Shown here one piece after another: positions 50,606 through 59,446 of a stretch of DNA of 64,000 bases. The notes beneath the pieces are model-generated. The model was not told the DNA's origin and ran no database searches. It saw nothing but the letters and a program-made list of their open reading frames with translations. The position numbers and the translations under genes were made by a program. The stretch is from Lachnospiraceae bacterium (lineage in GTDB: Bacteria > Bacillota > Clostridia > Lachnospirales > Lachnospiraceae), in the NCBI GenBank assembly GCA_910576125.1, contig CAJTHM010000024.1, positions 19,941-83,940 on the forward strand. Direction: 5' to 3'. Numbering within the stretch: the first letter of the stretch is position 1; each line of letters starts with the position of its first letter.

Positions 50606-51013
50606 ATGGCTTCGTCTTCCAAGACAGATACAGAAGTAATTATCGGCGGCAAGGTTTTTACTTTGAGCGGATACGAAAGTGAAGAGTATTTACAAAAGGT
50701 TGCGTCCTATATCAACAACAAGATAAACGAATACAGTAAGCTGGACGGCTTCAAAAGACAGCCCTCAGATACCCAGGGGGTGCTGCTCCAGCTGAACATC
50801 GCGGATGATTATTTCAAGGCGAAAAAGCAGATTTCCGCTCTGGAGGAGGAGCTTCAGGCCAAGGACAAGGATTTATATGATTTGAAGCATGAACTGATAT
50901 CCGCCCAAATCAAGCTGGAGAGCGTCGAGGAACAGGTAAAGGCGCTGCAGAAAGCACAGAATGAAGGCGAGAAAGAAATCGTGCGGCTGGAAACAGAGTT
51001 GAAGAAAAAGTAA
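50606..51013 (+). CDS. zapA: Cell division protein ZapA
   Basis: 135 residues. The ZapA globular head is DTEVIIGGKVFTLSGYESEE, then YLQKVASYINNKINEYSK; a long coiled coil follows (about 70-135, ALEEELQAKDKDLYDLKHEL). ZapA bundles FtsZ filaments at the division ring. The length is at the upper end for the family because of the extended coil. A terminator follows immediately at 51019. Confidence 0.9.
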   Translation: MASSSKTDTEVIIGGKVFTLSGYESEEYLQKVASYINNKINEYSKLDGFKRQPSDTQGVLLQLNIADDYFKAKKQISALEEELQAKDKDLYDLKHELISAQIKLESVEEQVKALQKAQNEGEKEIVRLETELKKK

Positions 51014-51018
51014 TAGGG

Positions 51019-51046
51019 GCTGTCCGGATCCCGGGCAGCTTTTTCT
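51019..51046 (+). terminator. Intrinsic terminator of zapA
   Basis: GCTGTCCGG (51019-51027) and CCGGGCAGC (51031-51039), one G-U pair, followed by TTTTTCTTTT. Confidence 0.85.
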
Positions 51047-51077
51047 TTTACAGATCAGCTGTTATATGGAGAAATTT

Positions 51078-53414
51078 ATGGAAAATCATCGCAGAATTGA
51101 GCTGCTGGCTCCTGCCGGGAATGCCGCCGGTTTCTATGGGGCTGTCCGCGCGGGAGCGGATGCCGTCTATCTGGCCGGGAATCAGTTCGGGGCCAGGGCT
51201 TATGCCGAGAATTTCAGCACAGATGAGCTTTTGGAGTGCATCCGTTATGGGCATCTTTTGGGGCGGAAAATCTATCTGACCGTAAACACGCTCTTAAAGA
51301 ATCAGGAGATGAATCGGCTCTATGATTATCTGGCTCCTTTCTATGAGGCCGGACTGGACGCCGTGATTGTACAGGACTTGGGAGTGCTTCGCTTTATCAG
51401 GACGCATTTTCCGGGATTGAAGATTCATGTCAGCACGCAGATGACTATCTGTGCCGGGTGGGGAGCCTCTCTGCTGAGGGATATGGGCGCAAGCCGGATC
51501 GTCCCTGCCAGAGAGCTTAGCCTGCGGGAACTTGCTGCCATGCGGCGGCAGTCCGGCACAGAGGTGGAGACTTTCATACATGGCGCGATGTGCTATTGCT
51601 ATTCGGGTCAATGCCTGTTCAGCAGCATCCTCGGGGGCCGGAGCGGCAACAGAGGGCGTTGTGCCCAGCCCTGCCGTCTGCCTTATTCCGTGAGCGCGGG
51701 CGGAGCAGAATGTAAGGAATGCTATCCGCTGAGCCTGAAAGATATGTGCACCATCGAACATGTTCCACAGCTGGTGGAGGCGGGTATCGATTCCTTTAAA
51801 ATAGAAGGGCGCATGAAGCGGCCGGAGTATGCGGCCGGTGTAACGGATATTTACAGGCGCTGTATCGATAAGTATTATGAGCTGCGGAGCAAAATGGCTC
51901 CCCGGGAGGCAGCAAAGACTTATCGTGTCAGCAGGGAGGACCAGAAAGCGCTGGCGTCTCTTTATGTCAGGAGCGGTCTTCAGGATGGATATTATTTCAA
52001 GCGCAATGGGCGGGATATGGTCACGATGGACAGTCCTGCTTACCGTGAGAGCGATGAGGAACTGCTGGCAAGGATACGGGAGAAATACACAGACTCTCAT
52101 TTAAAGCTTCCCGTGACGGTCAGGGCCTCTTTCCATGCGGGCAGGCCGGCAAAAGTGGAGCTGGAATATGAGGAAATATCCGCAGTCGCAGAAGCTGACC
52201 CGGTGGAACGGGCCATGAAACAGCCCATTACCGAAGAAAATGTCAGAAAACAGCTCTGCAGGCTGGGGGACAGCGTCTTTTACGCGGAGAAGACCGAGAT
52301 TTCCCTGGATCCGGACTGTTTCTATCCCCTGAAGCAGATGAACGAGCTGCGCAGGCTGGCTGTGGCTGAGCTGGAACAGAAAATTCTTCTTGCGGGAAAA
52401 TGCCAGGACAGACAGGAGGCAGCGACAGAGACGAAAGTTATTGCGGATAAGTCAGCGGCACTGTCCGCTGAAGCAGCAACGGATAATATATCGGATATGC
52501 CTGGAAAGATTTCTGACAAAAATGCGACAAAACATGGCTATGCGTTTTATGTTCGTACCCTGGAGCAACTGGAGGCAGTGGGAGAGTGGATTGCCGAAAA
52601 TCCCCCGAATCTGCCCTGGCGTATATATATTGACGGAGATTTGATTACAGAAGAGTGGCCCGGGACAGAGACATTCTGCCGAAAACTTATCCTGATATCG
52701 TCCGGCGGGACATTATTCGCAGCATTTCCCTATATCCTCCGTGAGACGGACAGGGAATATCTGGAGACATTGTATACAAAGGTAAAGGAGAGCGGAATCT
52801 TTCAGGGATTCCTGGTCCGTTCCATGGACGGCCTGGGATTTCTGCACGAAACGGAAGAGAGGCTTTCCATGGGAACGGCTATGTCCTGTAGGACTGACGC
52901 CGGCATATATGCCTGGAACGATTCCGCCCTGGCGGAACTGTCCGCCCTGGCGGACGGCTTCTGCCTGCCCTACGAACTGAACGCCTCCGCCCAGAGGCAT
53001 CTCTGCGAGAGGCTTAGTCAAAAAAACTTGACGAAAAAGCTTTCCTGCGAGAAAATCATATACAGCCGGATTCCCATGATGATTACGGCGAACTGTCTGC
53101 GCAAGACCGTCGGCGAATGCGGGAAAGGCCCTGATATCGTCAGCCTGAAAGACAGATACCGCAAGGAATTTCCTGTCTTGACAAACTGCCTCCATTGCAT
53201 GAACATCATATACAACAGCGTGCCTTTTTCACTGCACATGGAAGGGAGGCTTTCCGGGGAACTTGCCAGGATGAAAGGGCATGTGGATCTGCGCATGGAC
53301 TTCACACTGGAATCTCCCGGAGAGATAAGGCAGCTTTTGGACGCATTTTTTAAAGGAGCGGCGTTTCCCCAAAAAGACTATACCACGGGACATGAAAAAC
53401 GTGGTGTCGAATGA
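51078..53414 (+). CDS. U32 family peptidase/RNA hydroxylase-type protein
   Basis: 778 residues. N-terminal U32 core: RIELLAPAGNAAGFYGAVRA, DAVYLAGNQFGARAYAENFS, then the cysteine-containing motif GAMCYCYSGQCLFSSILGGR and GNRGRCAQPCRLPYSV. SFKIEGRMKRPEYAAGVTDI marks the end of the catalytic domain; a DUF3656-like C-terminal half follows. Members include RlhA and TrhP, which hydroxylate rRNA and tRNA with an Fe-S cluster held by such cysteines, so an RNA-modifying role is as likely as proteolysis. ATG 51078 has GGAG 7 bases upstream. Confidence 0.9.
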   Translation: MENHRRIELLAPAGNAAGFYGAVRAGADAVYLAGNQFGARAYAENFSTDELLECIRYGHLLGRKIYLTVNTLLKNQEMNRLYDYLAPFYEAGLDAVIVQDLGVLRFIRTHFPGLKIHVSTQMTICAGWGASLLRDMGASRIVPARELSLRELAAMRRQSGTEVETFIHGAMCYCYSGQCLFSSILGGRSGNRGRCAQPCRLPYSVSAGGAECKECYPLSLKDMCTIEHVPQLVEAGIDSFKIEGRMKRPEYAAGVTDIYRRCIDKYYELRSKMAPREAAKTYRVSREDQKALASLYVRSGLQDGYYFKRNGRDMVTMDSPAYRESDEELLARIREKYTDSHLKLPVTVRASFHAGRPAKVELEYEEISAVAEADPVERAMKQPITEENVRKQLCRLGDSVFYAEKTEISLDPDCFYPLKQMNELRRLAVAELEQKILLAGKCQDRQEAATETKVIADKSAALSAEAATDNISDMPGKISDKNATKHGYAFYVRTLEQLEAVGEWIAENPPNLPWRIYIDGDLITEEWPGTETFCRKLILISSGGTLFAAFPYILRETDREYLETLYTKVKESGIFQGFLVRSMDGLGFLHETEERLSMGTAMSCRTDAGIYAWNDSALAELSALADGFCLPYELNASAQRHLCERLSQKNLTKKLSCEKIIYSRIPMMITANCLRKTVGECGKGPDIVSLKDRYRKEFPVLTNCLHCMNIIYNSVPFSLHMEGRLSGELARMKGHVDLRMDFTLESPGEIRQLLDAFFKGAAFPQKDYTTGHEKRGVE

Positions 53415-53443
53415 GTGAAATAATGTAAAAAAGAAGGAGTACA

Positions 53444-54832
53444 ATGCGGGAGTATATTACAGAACTTTCCAAATATATCATACCGGCTCTGATGGCAGTC
53501 TATACCCTGTGCAGCTTTGCGTGCCTCGCGGACAAACTGGAAAAGAAATCATCCATCTACGTATTGCAGGATGTCATCATGTTCTTCATGCAGCTGCTCA
53601 TGTTCACGGACCTGGCGCTGACCAGCACAGGCGAGAAAAAAGGTAACTCCATGGAATACATATTCTTCTATGTATTCGTGCAGATATTCCTCCTGGCCGC
53701 TGCCGCCATGGTCCCTGTCATATATGAGCAGGTCAACCGGCTGCTGCTGAACAACATGTGCATGCTGCTGGGGACCGGCCTGTGCGTCATCTCCCGGATT
53801 TCCTTTAACCAGGCAGTCAGACAGTATATCATCGTGCTGCTGTCCCTGGCGGTGGCTCTGTTCATCCCTTGGATTCTGTCTCAGATACATTTCCTGAAAA
53901 AGCTCACATGGGTGTACGGAATCGCAGGCATCGCAATGCTGGCAGTGGTCCTCCTTTACAGCGAGGTCACTTATGGCGCGGAGATTTCCTTCACCATCGG
54001 CGGCGTGACCTTTCAGCCCTCGGAGTTCGTGAAGATTATCTTCGTCTTCTTCCTGGCCAGCGCCCTCTGGGAGGACGCCTCCTTTATCAGGGTGGCTGTG
54101 ACGGCGGTCTTTGCCGGAGCCCATGTGGTGATTCTGGTGCTGTCCAAGGATCTGGGCAGCGCGCTGATATTCTTTGTGGGCTACGTGTTCGTAGTCTTTG
54201 CCGCCACCAGGAATTATCTCTATCTCCTGGCCGGCGCTTTAGGAGGGAGCGGCGCGGCTTGGGGGGCCTATAAGCTGTTCGCCCATGTTCGGGACAGAGT
54301 CATCACCTGGCGCAATCCCTGGACCTATATCGACAATGAGGGCTATTCCATCACCCAGTCGCTGTTCGCCATCGGCAGCGGCAGCTGGTTCGGCATGGGG
54401 CTGCTCAAGGGCAATCCCACGGCGATTCCCTTTGTGGAGAAAGATTTCATCTTTTCGTCCATATGCGAGGAACTGGGCGTGATATTCGGCATCTGCATCA
54501 TCCTGATTACCATCGTGTGCTTTCTGGAGATGATGAAGATGGCCGCTTTGATCAAGGACAGATTCTACCAGCTGATTGTATATGGAATCGGCATCATGTA
54601 TATTTTCCAGATATTCCTGACCATCGGAGGCGGCATCAAGCTGATTCCGCTGACCGGCGTGACGTTGCCTTTCATCAGCTATGGCGGAAGCTCCGTAATG
54701 ACCACGATGGTCATGTTTTTCCTGATTCAGGGAATCTACATCAGACTGCAGCAGGGAGGAGGCAGACGCAGTGGCAGAAAGACCAAACAGCACTCAGGCG
54801 GCAGCGGCGCAGCCCGGAAAGAAGAACAATAA
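53444..54832 (+). CDS. FtsW/RodA/SpoVE family lipid II polymerase
   Basis: 462 residues with about ten to twelve membrane helices. SEDS motifs are FQPSEFVKIIFVFFLASALW, SKDLGSALIFFVGYVFVV and KLIPLTGVTLPFISYGGSSV near the C-terminus. SEDS proteins polymerise glycan strands from lipid II with a cognate class B PBP; that PBP is encoded next, overlapping by 62 bases. The N-terminus (four helices before the SEDS core, with no canonical start) is slightly extended. AAGGAGT precedes the ATG. FtsW versus RodA identity cannot be decided from sequence alone. Confidence 0.9.
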   Translation: MREYITELSKYIIPALMAVYTLCSFACLADKLEKKSSIYVLQDVIMFFMQLLMFTDLALTSTGEKKGNSMEYIFFYVFVQIFLLAAAAMVPVIYEQVNRLLLNNMCMLLGTGLCVISRISFNQAVRQYIIVLLSLAVALFIPWILSQIHFLKKLTWVYGIAGIAMLAVVLLYSEVTYGAEISFTIGGVTFQPSEFVKIIFVFFLASALWEDASFIRVAVTAVFAGAHVVILVLSKDLGSALIFFVGYVFVVFAATRNYLYLLAGALGGSGAAWGAYKLFAHVRDRVITWRNPWTYIDNEGYSITQSLFAIGSGSWFGMGLLKGNPTAIPFVEKDFIFSSICEELGVIFGICIILITIVCFLEMMKMAALIKDRFYQLIVYGIGIMYIFQIFLTIGGGIKLIPLTGVTLPFISYGGSSVMTTMVMFFLIQGIYIRLQQGGGRRSGRKTKQHSGGSGAARKEEQ

Positions 54833-56267
54833 GAAAAAGAAGATCAGCCGCTACAGCGCGAACAGGCCTGAAATCATCGTCACAAGCTGTTTCTTCGGGC
54901 TGCTGTTCGCGGCGATGATCGGATATCTGGGATATTTCGTGGCCACCAGCGAGCAGGAGATGGTCAACAACAGCTACAATTCCAGGCAGGAGATATTGCT
55001 GTCCAGGAATTATCGGGGCGCAATCTATTCCAGAGACGGGGAAGTCCTTGCCCAGACCCGGCTGGACGAGGACCAGAACGAGTCCAGGGTATATCCCTAC
55101 GGCAGACTGTTCGCCCATGCGGTGGGCTATTCCACGAAAGGCCGCACAGGCGTGGAATCCCTGGCCAACTATTACCTGATCAATACCAATACCTCCCTTG
55201 CCAATAAGGCCGCCAACGATATCGCCGGCATCAAGAATCCGGGCGACAATGTCTATACCACCCTGGACTTGGACCTCCAGCAGGTGGCGGACAGCCAGCT
55301 CAATATCTACAAGGGCGCCGTCGTGGTGACGGAAGTATCCACAGGCAAGATACTGGCCATGGTATCCCATCCTGACTTTGACCCCAATGAGATAGCCCAA
55401 ATCTGGGATTCCCTTATGGATGATGAGGACAGCTCCGTCCTGTTGAACCGGGTGACCCAGGGGCAGTATCCTCCGGGCTCTACCTTCAAGATAGTGACCG
55501 CACTGGAATACATCCGGGAAAACCCCGATACTTACAACAATTATTCCTATTTCTGCAATGGCTATTTCAGTTCGGGGACGGGACGGATCAACTGCTATCA
55601 CGGAACAAACCATGGTCAGGTAGGCTTTGAGAGTTCTTTCGCAAAGTCCTGCAATTCCTCCTTTGCCAATATCGGAGTGAACCTGGACCAGGAATCTTTT
55701 GAGGAGACGCTGGATGAGCTATTGTTCAACCAGGAGCTGCCCATTGCCTTTCCCTATTCCGGCAGCAAAGCCAATGTAGTGGAGCAGGTGTCCATGAACG
55801 AGCTGATGCAGACTTCCATCGGACAGGGGCGCACCCAGATTTCGCCCATCCATCTGAACATGATCACCAGCGCCATCGCGGGTGGCGGCGTCCTCATGAA
55901 GCCCTATGTGGTGGATCGCATAGAAAATGACGCAGGACGTGTGGTGAAATCTTTCCAGCCAAGCGCCTACGGCAGCCTGATGAGCGAGGATGAGGCTGAA
56001 ATCCTGAAAGGACTGATGGAATCCGTGGTGGAGGACGGCACCGGCAGAAAGCTTTCGGGCCTTAGCTACACCGCCGCCGGAAAGACAGGCTCCGCGGAAT
56101 ATAATGACGTAAAAGAGGACAGTCATGCATGGTTTACCGGTTTCGCCCCGGTGGAGGAGCCTGAAATCTGTGTCACGATTATCGTGGAAGGAGCCGGCAG
56201 CGGCGGGGATTACGCGGTTCCCATCGCCAGAAGGATTTTCGACGCCTACTTTAATGGCGGGACATGA
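54771..56267 (+). CDS. Class B penicillin-binding protein
   Basis: 498 residues. A basic cytoplasmic head (KKNNKKKKISRYS) precedes one membrane helix (about 36-60). A short dimerisation/pedestal region contains RGAIYSRDGEVLAQT. Transpeptidase motifs are S-x-x-K in YPPGSTFKIVTALEYI (S about 237), S-x-N in SSFAKSCNSSFANIGV and KTG in YTAAGKTGSAEYND. It cross-links strands made by the overlapping SEDS gene. GTG at 54771 is the start, with GGGAGGA about 10 bases upstream. PBP2/PbpA-type. A CATTCCGCGGAAAA repeat copy lies just after its stop (56275). Confidence 0.92.
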   Translation: MAERPNSTQAAAAQPGKKNNKKKKISRYSANRPEIIVTSCFFGLLFAAMIGYLGYFVATSEQEMVNNSYNSRQEILLSRNYRGAIYSRDGEVLAQTRLDEDQNESRVYPYGRLFAHAVGYSTKGRTGVESLANYYLINTNTSLANKAANDIAGIKNPGDNVYTTLDLDLQQVADSQLNIYKGAVVVTEVSTGKILAMVSHPDFDPNEIAQIWDSLMDDEDSSVLLNRVTQGQYPPGSTFKIVTALEYIRENPDTYNNYSYFCNGYFSSGTGRINCYHGTNHGQVGFESSFAKSCNSSFANIGVNLDQESFEETLDELLFNQELPIAFPYSGSKANVVEQVSMNELMQTSIGQGRTQISPIHLNMITSAIAGGGVLMKPYVVDRIENDAGRVVKSFQPSAYGSLMSEDEAEILKGLMESVVEDGTGRKLSGLSYTAAGKTGSAEYNDVKEDSHAWFTGFAPVEEPEICVTIIVEGAGSGGDYAVPIARRIFDAYFNGGT

Positions 56268-56366
56268 ACGGGAACATTCCGCGGAAAAATAAGTATTGCA
56301 CTTCTCGGAAGATTGGACTATACTATTTTTAGTCAAGCAATGGCACACCAATCAGGAGGAATTGCA

Positions 56367-56819
56367 ATGTTAGAAGCAACAAGCTGTGGTGGTGTGGTAA
56401 TTTTTCGTGGGAAAATCCTGCTTCTGTACAAGAATTACAAGAACAAGTACGAAGGCTGGGTTTTGCCGAAAGGCACCGTTGAACAGGGAGAGGATTTCAA
56501 GGACACAGCCCTGCGGGAGGTGCTGGAAGAATCGGGGGCGAAAGCCACCATCATAAAATATATCGGGAAGAGCGAATACACGTTCAACGTGCCCGAGGAT
56601 ATCGTGGAGAAGGAAGTGCACTGGTATCTGATGATGGCCGACAGTTATTACAGCAAACCACAAAGGGAAGAGTTTTTTTCGGATTCAGGCTTTTACAAGT
56701 ATCATGAGGCCTACCATCTACTGAAGTTCGCAAATGAAAAGCAGATCTTGGAAAAAGCGTACGATGAATATCTGGAGCTGAAAAAAAGCAATTTATGGGG
56801 CAGCAAGAAGTATTACTGA
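56367..56819 (+). CDS. Nudix hydrolase
   Basis: 150 residues. The complete Nudix box is GTVEQGEDFKDTALREVLEE followed by SGA (GX5EX7REUXEEXGU). Preceding strand GGVVIFRGKILLLYKNYKNK and WVLPKGTVE fit the Ap4A/ADP-ribose-type hydrolases; the substrate is not determined. ATG 56367 follows AGGAGGAATTGC. A 10-bp hairpin CAGCAAGAAG/CTTCTTGCTG (56801-56831) covers its end, without a U tract. Confidence 0.88.
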   Translation: MLEATSCGGVVIFRGKILLLYKNYKNKYEGWVLPKGTVEQGEDFKDTALREVLEESGAKATIIKYIGKSEYTFNVPEDIVEKEVHWYLMMADSYYSKPQREEFFSDSGFYKYHEAYHLLKFANEKQILEKAYDEYLELKKSNLWGSKKYY

Positions 56820-56848
56820 TTCTTCTTGCTGTGTTGAAGGAATCACGC

Positions 56849-57172
56849 ATGGCTCTCGGAATCGAATATCATCCGAATTTGTATCTGGGTAAGGGCATTA
56901 ATGAGAAAAAACTGGATAAAATAAAGAAAAAGCTGGAAAACAGACCTGTTTTTTCCGGTGTATTTTTGGTCTCTCTCTCCCGCAATCCCTACGACCAGCT
57001 GGAGATATATGAGGCCAGGCAGCTGTGCCAGCCTTATTATCAAAAACATCCTCCTTATGTAGTCGGGATTGCCAAAAACAGGGAGGAGGCTTTCGCGCTG
57101 GTGGAAGAGATCACTGCAGGATGCCTGCAGGCCAGGGGTGACTGCGCGCTAAAGGAGTATCTGCGATGTTAG
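56849..57172 (+). CDS. Conserved hypothetical protein
   Basis: 107 residues: MALGIEYHPNLYLGKGINEK, then a basic helix KLDKIKKKLENRPVFSGVFL and LEIYEARQLCQPYYQKHPPY with VGIAKNREEAFALVEEITAG. No signal or membrane segment. The chosen ATG has GAAGGAATC upstream; a start at 56795 would overlap the Nudix gene. The stop overlaps the DUF2953 ATG by 7 bases. Similar clostridial proteins precede DUF2953, function unknown. Confidence 0.6.
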   Translation: MALGIEYHPNLYLGKGINEKKLDKIKKKLENRPVFSGVFLVSLSRNPYDQLEIYEARQLCQPYYQKHPPYVVGIAKNREEAFALVEEITAGCLQARGDCALKEYLRC

Positions 57173-58254
57173 GTATCGTTTTGAAGATTTTGTCCATACT
57201 TGGCATAGTGCTTCTGGCAGTCCTCGGGCTGCTGCTCCTTATGATGCTGCTTGTTTTCTTCTTTCCGTTCACTTACCGTGTCTGCGGCAGCAAGGATGCA
57301 GAGAACCTGCGGCTTACAGCCAAAGTGAACTGGCTCTTCGGGCTGTTCCGGGTGCGGCTTGGATATCCGGAGCCGGGACGCTTGATTGCGAAGGTGCTGT
57401 GGTTTTCTCTGCTCGATATGGGGATTCCTCCTAAGAAAGAAGATTTTCTGCCCAGGGATAAGGCGGGTTCTTCAAAAGGAGCGGATAAGAAATCCGGCAA
57501 AACGACTGCGGATTCGTCTTCCTCTTCCCGAATAGGCGGCGGGAAGGCGGAGCGCATGGAAGAGGATCATTCCATGGAAAAGGATCATTCCATGGAAAAG
57601 GATCATCCCATGGAAGAGGATCATTCCATGGAGGAAGCGCAGGAACACTCGGATGCCTCAGGTTCCGTGACGGCTTCCGCGAATACAGAAACTGAGACGC
57701 CCCCGGCAGATTCCGGCGCCTCTCAGGCGGAAACGGGAAAGGAAGAGACTCATTCCACGGAACTCCCACCTGACGGCGCTACAGGATTCTTTGGAAAAAT
57801 TTTACAAAAAATTCAGAGGATAAAGTACACAATCTATAATATATATGATAAAATAAAGAGAATCTGGGAAAATATATCATACTATATAGAGCTTCTGCAG
57901 GAGGAAAACACGAAGCAGCTGGCTTCCCATGCCTTTTTCAGGGCACGAAAAATCTTTAAGAGCGTCCGCCCCAGGCGCGTCAAAGTACGGCTGTTGTTCG
58001 GTACAGGCTCGCCGGACACCACGGGCTACCTCTACGGCGCATACTGCATGCTGTCAGCGCCGCTGGGGCCCGGCTTTCTGTTGGAGCCGGATTTTGAGTT
58101 CAAAAGGCTGGAGGGGGAGTTCGACATTGCCGGACATGTCATGGTCTGGGCATTTGTCATCAATGGGCTGAAGCTCCTTCTGGACAAAAAGCTGCGCCTG
58201 TTCCTGAAGCAGCTGAAGAAAGGCCGGAAAAAACTGCAGAAAGCCCCGACATGA
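57166..58254 (+). CDS. DUF2953 protein with repeat-bearing linker
   Basis: 362 residues. An N-terminal helix (SILGIVLLAVLGLLLLMMLL) anchors the protein. The DUF2953 landmarks are NLRLTAKVNWLFGLFRVRLG and, near the end, KSVRPRRVKVRLLFGTGSPD. Sporulation-gene neighbours (YtfJ) suggest a role in spore or envelope formation; DUF2953 has no proven activity. A hydrophilic linker (about 90-200) carries five 18-bp repeats read as MEKDHS, plus a single further copy of the core at 57751-57762. The gene continues 58-base-spaced into ytfJ. Confidence 0.8.
   Translation: MLGIVLKILSILGIVLLAVLGLLLLMMLLVFFFPFTYRVCGSKDAENLRLTAKVNWLFGLFRVRLGYPEPGRLIAKVLWFSLLDMGIPPKKEDFLPRDKAGSSKGADKKSGKTTADSSSSSRIGGGKAERMEEDHSMEKDHSMEKDHPMEEDHSMEEAQEHSDASGSVTASANTETETPPADSGASQAETGKEETHSTELPPDGATGFFGKILQKIQRIKYTIYNIYDKIKRIWENISYYIELLQEENTKQLASHAFFRARKIFKSVRPRRVKVRLLFGTGSPDTTGYLYGAYCMLSAPLGPGFLLEPDFEFKRLEGEFDIAGHVMVWAFVINGLKLLLDKKLRLFLKQLKKGRKKLQKAPT
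57553..57642 (+). repeat. Five tandem 18-bp units in DUF2953 linker
   Basis: Units at 57553-57570, 57571-57588, 57589-57606, 57607-57624 and a degenerate fifth at 57625-57642. Second and third are identical (TCCATGGAAAAGGATCAT). Read as SMEKDH, the same frame as in the response-regulator gene. Confidence 0.9.
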
Positions 58255-58318
58255 CAGCCAAAATAGCAATGGCAGGAGACAGCATAAACACAGCGCAAGC
58301 AGAAGAATGGAGGAAAAT

Positions 58319-58741
58319 ATGGCAGACAAGGAAAATCAATTTCAGGGAGTCGTAGAGTCTCTGCTTAGAGGAATGGACACGGTACTGTCCACCAAAACCG
58401 TGGTAGGAGAGGCCACAAAAATTGGCGACACTATCATTTTGCCCCTTGTGGACGTAAGCTTCGGCGTGGGCGCGGGAGCAGGCAGCAACGGACAGAAGAG
58501 CTCGTCTTCCGGCGCCGGCGGCCTCGGCGGGAAGATGACCCCCAGCGCCGTACTTGTGATCAGGGACAACGCGGTCAAGCTGGTGAATATCAAGAACCAG
58601 GATGCGGTCACGAAGGTGCTGGATATGATTCCTGACCTGGTGGACAAGTTCACCAAGCCTAAGGACATAAAGATAAAAGAGGAAGAGGGCGAAATCTCCG
58701 ACGCGGAGGTGGTAGATATCGCGTTCCCGGAAGAGGAGTGA
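58319..58741 (+). CDS. ytfJ: Sporulation protein YtfJ (GerW family)
   Basis: 140 residues. Family pattern: NQFQGVVESLLRGMDTVLST, then KTVVGEATKIGDTIILPLVD and VSFGVGAGAG, GGKMTPSAVLVIRDNAVKLV. GerW/YtfJ affects spore germination in Bacillus; in clostridia it sits near sporulation or envelope genes as here. ATG 58319 follows GGAGG at 58309-58313; ATG 58307 is inside the site. Confidence 0.9.
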   Translation: MADKENQFQGVVESLLRGMDTVLSTKTVVGEATKIGDTIILPLVDVSFGVGAGAGSNGQKSSSSGAGGLGGKMTPSAVLVIRDNAVKLVNIKNQDAVTKVLDMIPDLVDKFTKPKDIKIKEEEGEISDAEVVDIAFPEEE

Positions 58742-58797
58742 CATTTTCCGCAGCAGGAACACATATAATAGAGTGATACCATCTAGTCCGAGGCATC

Positions 58798-58938
58798 ATG
58801 AGGAAGATTGTAGGATTTGTCGCTTTTTTCATCGCAATCGGCATGCTGATCATGCTGATTACCCATAACCGGCTGGTAGGCCTGATTCTCATCGCTCTGT
58901 TATTGTTTCTGGGATATAATTGTTTCTGTGGCGATTGA
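58798..58938 (+). CDS. 46-residue small membrane protein
   Basis: ATG 58798 to TGA 58938 encodes MRKIVGFVAFFIAIGMLIML, a short loop ITHNRLVG, then LILIALLLFLGYNCFCGD. Two helices with a C-terminal CxC, a pattern repeatedly seen in small Lachnospiraceae proteins near ytfJ (from memory). The ribosome-binding site is weak (GAGG). A strong terminator follows at 58949, supporting it as the end of the transcript. Confidence 0.6.
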   Translation: MRKIVGFVAFFIAIGMLIMLITHNRLVGLILIALLLFLGYNCFCGD

Positions 58939-58948
58939 TGCGTATTAG

Positions 58949-58980
58949 AAAAAGAGCAGATGGAATTTCTGCTCTTTTTT
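58949..58980 (+). terminator. Bidirectional intrinsic terminator
   Basis: AAAGAGCAGA (58951-58960) and TCTGCTCTTT (58968-58977) with a 7-base loop, preceded by A and followed by TTT on both strands. It can stop both the division cluster (plus) and rpmB (minus). Confidence 0.9.
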
Positions 58981-59015
58981 CATTCGCGTCAAATATGTGC
59001 CGATTCTCAGAAAGC

Positions 59016-59201
59016 TTATGCCCTCTCGACTTTGCCTGACCTTAAGCAACGGGTGCAGACATGCATTCTCTTAGAAGCGCCGTTTACCTTGCATTTTACT
59101 CTCTTGACATTTGCTTTCCACATTGTATTGGTCTTTCTATTGGAATGGCTTACATTGTTACCAAAGAGGACGCCCTTACCACAAATATCACACTTAGCCA
59201 T
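59016..59201 (-). CDS. rpmB: Ribosomal protein L28 (zinc form)
   Basis: 61 residues: MAKCDICGKGVLFGNNVSHS, then NRKTNTMWKANVKRVKC and RMHVCTRCLRSGKVERA. Two CxxC pairs show the zinc-binding C+ form. GAGGAGGTGG precedes the ATG. It is transcribed opposite to its neighbours and diverges from the Asp23 gene. The 245-base gap to 59447 holds only AT-rich sequence with no gene; promoters for both directions must lie there, but none was clear. Confidence 0.97.
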   Translation of the reverse strand: MAKCDICGKGVLFGNNVSHSNRKTNTMWKANVKRVKCKVNGASKRMHVCTRCLRSGKVERA

Positions 59202-59446
59202 TTTGCCACCTCCTCAACACCCGCGTGTCCCTACGCTTGTATTTTATTCCCGACAACAGAAAAATCCACTTCATGAAATTTCTATTGTACACAACATTAG
59301 TATCTTAACAGAAATATATGGAAAAAGCAAGTAAAAAAAATCTTTTTTTAATTTTAATATTTATTATTCCCTTTTTCTGGGAAAGCTGTTAAAATAATAT
59401 CTATATGTCTGCTTTTTATTGTTAGACAAGGAAAGGAAAGGTTACT

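Noticed and set aside
41785..57642. 18-bp tandem repeats as CRISPR arrays
   Set aside because: Units are too short, abut directly without unique spacers, and sit inside coding frames; no cas gene is seen.
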